Shown here: piece by piece, positions 57,525 to 64,000 of the stretch | How positions within the stretch are numbered: position 1 is the first letter of the stretch | Layout: each line of letters starts with the position of its first letter | NCBI GenBank assembly: GCA_030159075.1 | Contig: BROG01000247.1 | Span: forward strand, 867,752 to 931,751 | DNA length: 64,000 bases | Source: Atrina japonica | Lineage: Eukaryota; Mollusca; Bivalvia; Pterioida; Pinnidae | Reading direction: 5' to 3' | Made by a program: the position numbers and the translations under genes | Notes under the pieces: generated by a model | What the model saw: only the letters and a program-made list of their open reading frames with translations | What the model was told of the DNA's origin: nothing | Database searches by the model: none

Positions 57525-58703
57525 GTAAGAGAGAAGTTTGTACAGTTAATTGTTATATAATTTCGTGTTGAAATATATCTTGGAATATGAGGAAACAATG
57601 AGAATTGCGATACAATTGCATAAAGCAGTAGTATTATTGGTGTTCATTTATTCTAATTTTCCTGCACAAGTTTTAACAAATATCATAAGAGTATTTCTGT
57701 CAGTTTTAAATATTTGAAGAAATTTTAGAATAAAAAATATTCCATATATCTAACGTCGTTTTTCTCCTTTTCCCAGGTTATCTCTTACCCTTTACATCGT
57801 ACCAATAAAAACTGTTAGCCATCATATGATTGAAAAACTTCTGAATGTGGCGTTAAAAAATCCAAATTTCACAATCCAAAAGTGATCAAATCTGCCTGCC
57901 ACAATATAATTAACCCAACTGGCGTAAAATAACAGGGCAACAACAACCAAATTATTTTTCATCAAAAAAGGTTTTTGTTTTAGGAAACAGCTTTTCTAAA
58001 ACATGAAATAGAGTAATACGATATCGGTAAAAATCTACTTCACACAATAATATATAGCAACAATTGGGTACATTGAAAAAGTTTAACATAATCATCTTTG
58101 AATTCAAACAATATTTGGAATTTAGTTAGTTTAAATCAGTGTTTAAATCTGTTAAATCACTTTAGATACAAGTTAATTTTCAGAGCAGTAGATGTTTTCA
58201 TCATGTGACATAAGATGTGACATTCATACGTCTTCCATATGGCACGACAGATAACAACGTTCGATAACTCCCACTTATTTACATTATTACACGGCTATAT
58301 GTCAATACAAGTTGTGCTTCTTCACTAGAACAAACAGAACCTTTATTCAAGTGAACAAATATTTACGGGACGCTATATAAAATGATTAATGAAAGTATAT
58401 CTAAAACATAAAAACCACTTTATCAATCACATGAAATGTTTCCCAAACCAAAGTTTGTTAGCGTCTCCTCGAACATAATAACTGTATATACAAAAGATCA
58501 AGTTTATTTCACCCTAGAACAGAAAATATATGCTTGTGTTTACACATTTTTATTTATATTTCTTAATTTTGTTTGGATTTTTTTCAGTTTGCTATATTTT
58601 TCGGTTTCATCATACGTTGTGATTTTTATTTTTCGTTTCACTATAGTTATTACCATTATTATCATTATTACGATCATTATCACGATGATGATGATGTTGA
58701 TGA

Positions 58704-58740
<37 letters not shown>

Positions 58741-61700
58741 TTATCATCATCATCATCATTTTCAATTATTATCATTATTAAATGTACTTTTATTTTTACT
58801 TCAATATCATTATTATTTTCCGTTAGTCATTAATCCGACCATTATTTACAAAATATCAATATTAAACAAAGAAAAAATGGAAGGATGTTTCAGTTATCTT
58901 AGATTTAACCTTGTCATAACAATATGTGCATTTATTGCTAAATCGATTGATTAAAGGCATATTTATCTATCCATATGCTGCCTTTGTAAATATTCTATAA
59001 AATACTTAAATCAATCATGACGTCATACGAATATTTATTTGGTACTCAAGTGTTATACCTCAAAGTCAACGTTGTATATTGATGTTTTTAATTTTTTTTT
59101 ATCTCTGGTAACTGTAAATATTATTAACACAATACAAAAGATATAATGCTCAAGACGATCGTTTCTGTCAATTAGACTTCATCAGTTCAGCTCCAATTTA
59201 AAATGTATATGTATTGTCTAAAGAGAAGGGTATCATACCAGGTCAAATAATAAATCTGAAAGTATAGCCGAAATTCGTCTAAGAGTTTACCACTGTAAAT
59301 AGATGACTATCTTAGCTTTAGAAAACTTTGGGCTTTACATGTTGTTATCAGTGCCAAATATTACTTTAGTATAGAATGATCAACTGGTACCGAAATACCA
59401 GGTACTAGGTTTATGTATACCCTCGGGGACTCAAGCGGTCCACCAGCAGTGACAACGACCTAGTGGTTATAAATATTATAAACATAATACCAAAGTTATA
59501 ATGCTCAAGACAATCGTTTCTGTCAATTAGACTTCATCAGTTGACTCCAATTTTAAATGTATGTGTATTGTTTAAAGAGAAAGTGGTATCATACAAGGTC
59601 AAATAATAAATCTGAAAGTATAACCGAAATCCGTCTAAGAGTAACCACTGTAAATAGATGACTATCCTAGCTTTAGAAAACTTTGGAATTTAAATGTTGT
59701 TATCAGTGCCAAATATTACTTCAGTATAAAATGATCAACAAAAATGATGTAAACAAACAAAAAAGTAAACTGAAAATTTCTCCGAAAAAGATTTGCACGG
59801 AATCTTAAAATCGATCATGTAAAATGCATGGTAAAGGATTCGCAATGTCCGACATCGTCGTTCCCATCCTGAAGTCCGGATTGATTCGCTTTCAATACCT
59901 GTGTTATAACAAAATAAAACCACAAAATATTTCTCGGATACATTTTATATTGGGTGATAGTTTGATGTCAATGTTCCTCAAATATTTCGGTCGGTATAGT
60001 GGCCAAATGGCCTAAATTGAAATGTTGAGAAACGATAGCAGTTGTTTAGTTTCCTATACTAATTGTGACCAGGTTTTATTTCTCACTTATTTCATTTGAA
60101 TTTTACTCTGTGAATTCCAATCTCCAACACCATTCATGTTATCCATCTGCCTTTTTATCTGCCTATTTTATAACCTGCAATCGTCTTCTTTTGTATCATT
60201 AATTTGATGTGGCAGACCGTGCCTCTCGTTATCTTTTAGCGTTTGATTCTATGCACTAGTCATACCTTACACGTAACCAGAGGTGGTGACTATCCCTTTG
60301 TCAAACGTAATACATGTACATAAAAAGTAAAAGTAACGGGTCTGACAGATGAGACTCAGCGGCTATGTCCCGTGTGACCGCAGACGTGTCAAATAACCTT
60401 TTAAATAGTAACATAACAAAAACGGAGTTATAGGGTAATATCGGAAAATGAACAGACAGACTTATCACAGTTGAAGAAATTGATTAAATAATTTTAAAAG
60501 CCTGAACTATTTTAACTACTGAACTTATACAGAAACAGTTATACATCTCTGTACGAGAAAAGATAAATAGATAGGCCATTCATTGATACTAATATAAAAA
60601 TTACAGATATGAAAGTATTTATCTTACATATTTTACAAATCTGGCAAACAGACAAGGACCTCTGGAAAGTCCGGAGGTAGGATCAGGTACCACAGAAGAG
60701 TAACCATCCCCTGTTGACCGATCACACCCACTTTACCGGTGAAATTCGAATGAAATAATTAATTGAGAAATAAATGATGGTTACAATCAATACAGACGAC
60801 TCAACAACTGTTTTTGAACAGGTTACTCAACATTTCAAGTAGTAAAACAAGGTCATTGTATACTAAATATTGATGAATTATTTCAATCATATTTATAATG
60901 TCAGTCGTTCTGTTCTAAACCCGTATTCAATTCAGACTAAAGGAGTGCCAAAATAAGTGCCTAAATGATTTGAATTCCTCGTATAAAAGCAAAGCAATTA
61001 CTATATCAATTTTTAAAACATTTTGCCAAATATCTTGTTGAAATCTTCAACATACTAATTGAAAACACTTTGTACAAACGAAGGGTTTTATCACCATGCT
61101 AACACCAGACGTCAATGTTATCCAATGTCTTTGTTCTTGTACATTTCCTATGACTCTGGTAGCTTTATTTACAATTTTTGTTTATGTTTTTTTCTGATAC
61201 AATAATTTTGTTTGTACTTATAGCGTTGATCATATTTGTATGAGTGTTTAACACTGTTTAAAGTCAACTGCTTTACCTATAAATACATTATAAATATCGG
61301 GAGAATAGATAATATAGTATGTAAACGTATGATTTGACGTATCACTGATTTATCATTCATACCTTTGCGACTTTCAAACACGCTGAAATTGTTTGCGTAG
61401 TGTATACCAAAATTTCTCCAATATTCACAGAGTAATCCTTATAACTAGTGCAAAATAATCAGCCTGTCATCCACAGGGGGTGGATGAAAAGCTACACACG
61501 TGATGACGTCACAATACAATTTATAACGCAGAACTTGTGGCTTCCAGAATGCAGTACATATTTATGTCAGACATAACTCAGATATGCATAGATCTATATA
61601 GACATATGTATATGGAATGAAAATAATCAACCCCGACCTTGAGGATATGACAAAGGAATAGACTAACTTCGGGCTTGTCATTTAAGAATCTTACCCTCGG

Positions 61701-63290
61701 ATTGAGATTGCTTTGTCATGCTCTCGCCAACATTAATCCAAAGGTTAATTGTACAAACATATTGACTGATTATGTTTCCACAACATCATGCACAATTTCA
61801 TATAAATGCGGATATACGAAGGACAATCTACATTGGATTGCCGCTCAATTTTCTCGATTATATCTCCCCGCAAATAGAAATAGAAAAATATTTATGACGT
61901 CTCAAATTTACGCCTTTAAATGAAATAGTTAACTGGTTTTACCAGATTGTAAACATAACATCAAAACAAATATTTATTGATAAAGCAGTTTTATGTATTA
62001 CTTAACTTTCAATAAAATATAGGTTATAGGTTTTTAAAATGTCCAAATTAAATGCTGAAGACGAACGTCTCTGTAAATTTGCCAATAAAACGTCAAAAGT
62101 TGATCTCAACTTTAAACATATAGGCATAGTCCCGTAGAAAAAACAATATTGTGAGATTAGGCCAAATAATAAATCTAATTGTTTTGTCGCCATTTTAGTA
62201 GGTTTATAGAGACACATGACTGCCTTCCATGGCTCTATGGACAATAAGTAGCAAACACTGAACGGCAATGGCGGGTGATCCAATACACAATTCTATGTTC
62301 AGTAGCAATAGAAGACATTTCCTTAATGAGAATATGGTAATGGACAAAATAACATTTATTAGGCTAATTACTGACCGTTTACGGAAATATGTCCGGTTGA
62401 TCAATTTATGTTTTAAATAAAAAACGTTTCACTACCACTATTTTTTATATTGCCGTACTATCTATTATGTTTTTATTTCAATAGACTTTAACTATTACTT
62501 TGTGAATTTTAATTGTTTGTTATTCCAGTTATATTGTTCAGTAAACGCTTCGTTAGACTTATCAAAGGATTGGACAGTATCGTCAACACAATATCTTCAT
62601 TGTGCATATTATGCGGGTTCATTATCTACACAACTGTTAGGTGGCTATTTGGCGTCTAGATTTTCGTCAAAAAGGTAAATATGAAAAAGTTTGATATCAT
62701 ATGTAAAATATATACTGTTTATCATATATATATATATTATTGGAGCAAAATTATTTATTGTAACAATAATTGTAAATGGAAATCATAAAATGATTTGCAT
62801 GTTGCCTTATTGTCAACTCTGAAGTAAATGTCTATCAATAATATATCCCTCTTCTTTATCTCTCTGTCTCTCTATCTATCTATCTGACTATCTGACTATC
62901 TATTTATCTATCTATCGGCATTTACAATTTTTTAGGTTATATTTTACATTGGCTTTTAGTTTCACCTAATGGTATATATTGTTTCCTCGCAAAAAATATA
63001 TTCTATGGATAAATTGTTAATATAAAACTCTCACGTCCTATAATTATGTTCCCGTCCCATTTATCGATGTGACTTTGTTTTAGGAATTTAAATACAGATA
63101 AGGCAATAGTTTTCTCTAATATGTTGTTAATTGTTTACCCTGATAGAACAATCTGACATGTTATTTGTGTTCTAGGGTCTGTGGTATTACTATACTAGTA
63201 AGCAGTGTTTTGTTACTGATCATACCAACTGCAATCAAAGTACATTTTGCATTGGTGGTAGTCATCAGACTGGTTCAAGGAGTCTTTGAA
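57372..63290 (+). CDS. SLC17-family transporter (VGLUT/sialin-like), gene 2, partial
   Basis: Tandem paralogue of the gene at 5206-31829, same strand, starting about 25.5 kb after its stop. Visible coding exons are 57372-57524, 62529-62674 and 63176-63290 (138 codons, no lesion). Exon lengths (153, 146, 115 nt) and phases equal those of gene 1. Protein identity is high. The TM2 His (YLHCAYYAGS), TM4 Arg/Glu ([10 protein letters not shown]) and [12 protein letters not shown] are all kept. The sequon is lost or changed (VNASL in place of VNRSL keeps N-x-S). Exon 4 onward lies outside the window, so whether this copy has the exon that I cannot find in gene 1 is unknown. Confidence 0.9.
58640..58790. 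repeat. ATT/ATG/ATC trinucleotide-rich tract
   Basis: Mixed runs of 'tta', 'gat' and 'tca' triplets in intron 1 of gene 2. The long open frame at 58436-58954 owes its length to this tract and is not a gene. Confidence 0.9.
58970..59015 (+). repeat. Intron-1 block shared with SLC17 gene 1
   Basis: 'tgcctttgtaaatattctataaa' then 'tacttaa' matches 6601-6635 in intron 1 of gene 1, in the same order relative to exon 1 and after the trinucleotide tract. It supports intronic co-duplication. Confidence 0.6.
59110..59741 (+). repeat. Tandem duplication, about 277-bp units 355 bp apart
   Basis: 59110-59386 and 59465-59741 share 'ataatgctcaagac', 'tgtcaattagacttcatcag', 'gtcaaataataaatctgaaag' and 'ccactgtaaatagatgacta'. 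The 78-bp spacer (59387-59464) matches 21882-21935 inverted. Related single copies lie at 30205-30345 (inverted) and 62040-62175 (diverged). Confidence 0.85.
59950..60135 (+). pseudogene. Penelope-like C-terminal remnant and arm start
   Basis: SLMSMFLKYFGRYSG corresponds to [14 protein letters not shown] at 8730-8765. It is followed by arm sequence ('cctatactaattgtgacc', 'ctcacttatttcatttg') in the same order as at 8840-8900. Confidence 0.6.
60630..60860 (+). repeat. Solo Penelope-type terminal arm
   Basis: Carries 'ggacctctggaaagtccggagg', 'ggatcaggtaccacagaagag', 'catcccctgttgaccg' and 'gttactcaacatttca'. The palindrome has changed on both sides (tcc-gga) yet still pairs. Confidence 0.7.
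60870..62200. other. Intron 1 of SLC17 gene 2, nothing recognised apart from a diverged repeat
   Basis: No gene. 62040-62175 resembles the repeat at 59110 ('gctgaagacgaacgtctctgt', 'ggccaaataataaatct'). The open frame at 61675-61923 has no motif I recognise. Confidence 0.4.
62529..62674 (+). CDS. SLC17 gene 2, exon 2 (luminal loop 1 and TM2)
   Basis: Acceptor 'ttattccag', donor 'gtaaat'; phase 0 in, phase 2 out; 146 nt as in gene 1. It encodes [19 protein letters not shown], then [11 protein letters not shown] and [12 protein letters not shown]. No tandem duplication of the exon end is present here. Confidence 0.93.
63176..63290 (+). CDS. SLC17 gene 2, exon 3 (TM3-TM4)
   Basis: Acceptor 'gttctag', donor 'gtaagt'; 115 nt, phase 2 in and 0 out. 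It encodes VCGITILVSS...[10 protein letters not shown] with the TM4 Arg and Glu. Intron 2 is 501 bp here against 635 bp in gene 1, and both contain a (TATC)n/(TGTC)n run at the same relative place. Confidence 0.93.
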
Positions 63291-63534
63291 GTAAGTCAAC
63301 ATTTAATTTAGCCCCGTAATTGTCTTATCAGTTTATATTATTTTAATATATGAAGTCTTAACAGATTGTTATGTGATGAGGTCAAAATTTTATTTTCACA
63401 AAAATTAAACTTCATTATCACTTGTTGGGACATTACTACATCTTATGAAAACGATGTTGACCACAAATAAGCCAACTTTTGGCACTTTTCTGCATCTGTT
63501 TATATGAAAAGTTCAAAACTTCTTAGACGCCATA

Positions 63535-63750
63535 AAGGCAGGTTGCTTTCCTGTCCTTCGGATAAGGCAGTGAAAACCGAGGTCCCGTGTCACAGTTGGT
63601 GTCAGCACGATAAAGAACCCTCACTGATCAATGACCGCGAGTGCCGAGCATAGGCCAAACTTTGAAGCCCTTCACCATTTGGTGACGTCTCCATATGACG
63701 GAAAGATTCTTGAGTGAGACGTTAAACAATAATAAACAAACAAAAAACTT
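63535..63750 (+). repeat. 5'-truncated SINE, same family as 33073-33358
   Basis: Starts inside the body ('aggttgctttcctgtccttc') and keeps 'cgagcataggccaaac', 'gtgacgtctccatatgac' and the tail 'gttaaacaataataaac'. The tRNA-like head is missing. It lies in intron 3 of SLC17 gene 2. Confidence 0.85.
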
Positions 63751-64000
63751 ATACGTCAAAGCCTTTTATAGGGAAATAGTTTTTCAATCACCGGTTTCAA
63801 TTAGAACAATAATAATGTTTTTCAGCTAGTCAGAAAATTTCATCAATCAGTTTAAAATGATATGTCATTACAACAGTGTTTCTGTTACTTAATTGATATA
63901 TCTTGAACTGTAGAATATCAAATCAAAGTAATGGGTTGTTGTTTTGGTAAAATATCCATAGGATTCAAATTACTTGTATCTAACATATATGAAATGAAAA

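Noticed and set aside
58436..58954. 172-codon open frame, hydrophobic
   Set aside because: Length comes from a trinucleotide-rich tract in intron 1 of SLC17 gene 2. The Ile/Leu/Met runs are repeat-encoded.

Overview
This is an AT-rich nuclear fragment from an animal, most likely a bivalve mollusc. The evidence is intron-split genes with GT-AG junctions, a tRNA-derived SINE with a molluscan-type tail (about 285 bp, ending in ttaaacaacaataaac and flanked by 16-bp target duplications), Penelope-like elements, a BEL/Pao retrotransposon, a tyrosine-recombinase element and many long (AT)n tracts. The species assignment is inference. Nothing bacterial or viral in layout is present (no operons, no CRISPR).

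Host genes. Two tandem paralogues of one SLC17-family transporter (vesicular glutamate transporter/sialin superfamily) lie on the + strand. Gene 1 runs from 5175 to 31829. I could place nine coding exons with compatible phases and intact reading frames. One expected exon of about 91 bp, between 12200 and 18867, could not be found. Gene 2 starts at 57321. Its first three coding exons (57372-57524, 62529-62674, 63176-63290) have exactly the same lengths and phases as those of gene 1, and the rest lies beyond the window. His, Arg and Glu residues typical of VGLUT-type members are conserved. Short intronic blocks are also shared between the copies, which supports segmental duplication.

Introns of gene 1 (5359-31607) are crowded with repeats. 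They hold Penelope-like RT copies (7140-9345, 14300-15577, 21965-22515, and a different family at 24330-26650), a 1.4-kb intronic duplication, two minisatellites, SINEs, a perfect 28-bp hairpin and several (AT)n tracts.

Intergenic 32-57 kb. This stretch holds a SINE with target-site duplications (33057-33374), further SINE and Penelope fragments, a decayed jockey/CR1-like LINE on the minus strand (36960-39040), a tandem repeat of about 145 bp (39165-40375) and an unexplained patch of open, partly hydrophobic reading frame (41806-42737).

The most interesting region is 43725-55000. It is one mobile element organised as A1 - tyrosine recombinase - SGNH hydrolase - poly(A) - B1 - A2 - B2. A1 and A2 are 203 bp and identical; B1 and B2 are about 508/510 bp and almost identical. 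This is the split-direct-repeat design of DIRS/Ngaro-type elements, but I see no reverse transcriptase, RNase H or gag. The SGNH gene is interrupted by a complete minus-strand BEL/Pao retrotransposon (45356-52412) with 475-bp LTRs that differ at about two positions and a 5-bp target duplication. Both elements are therefore recent, yet both carry frameshifts.
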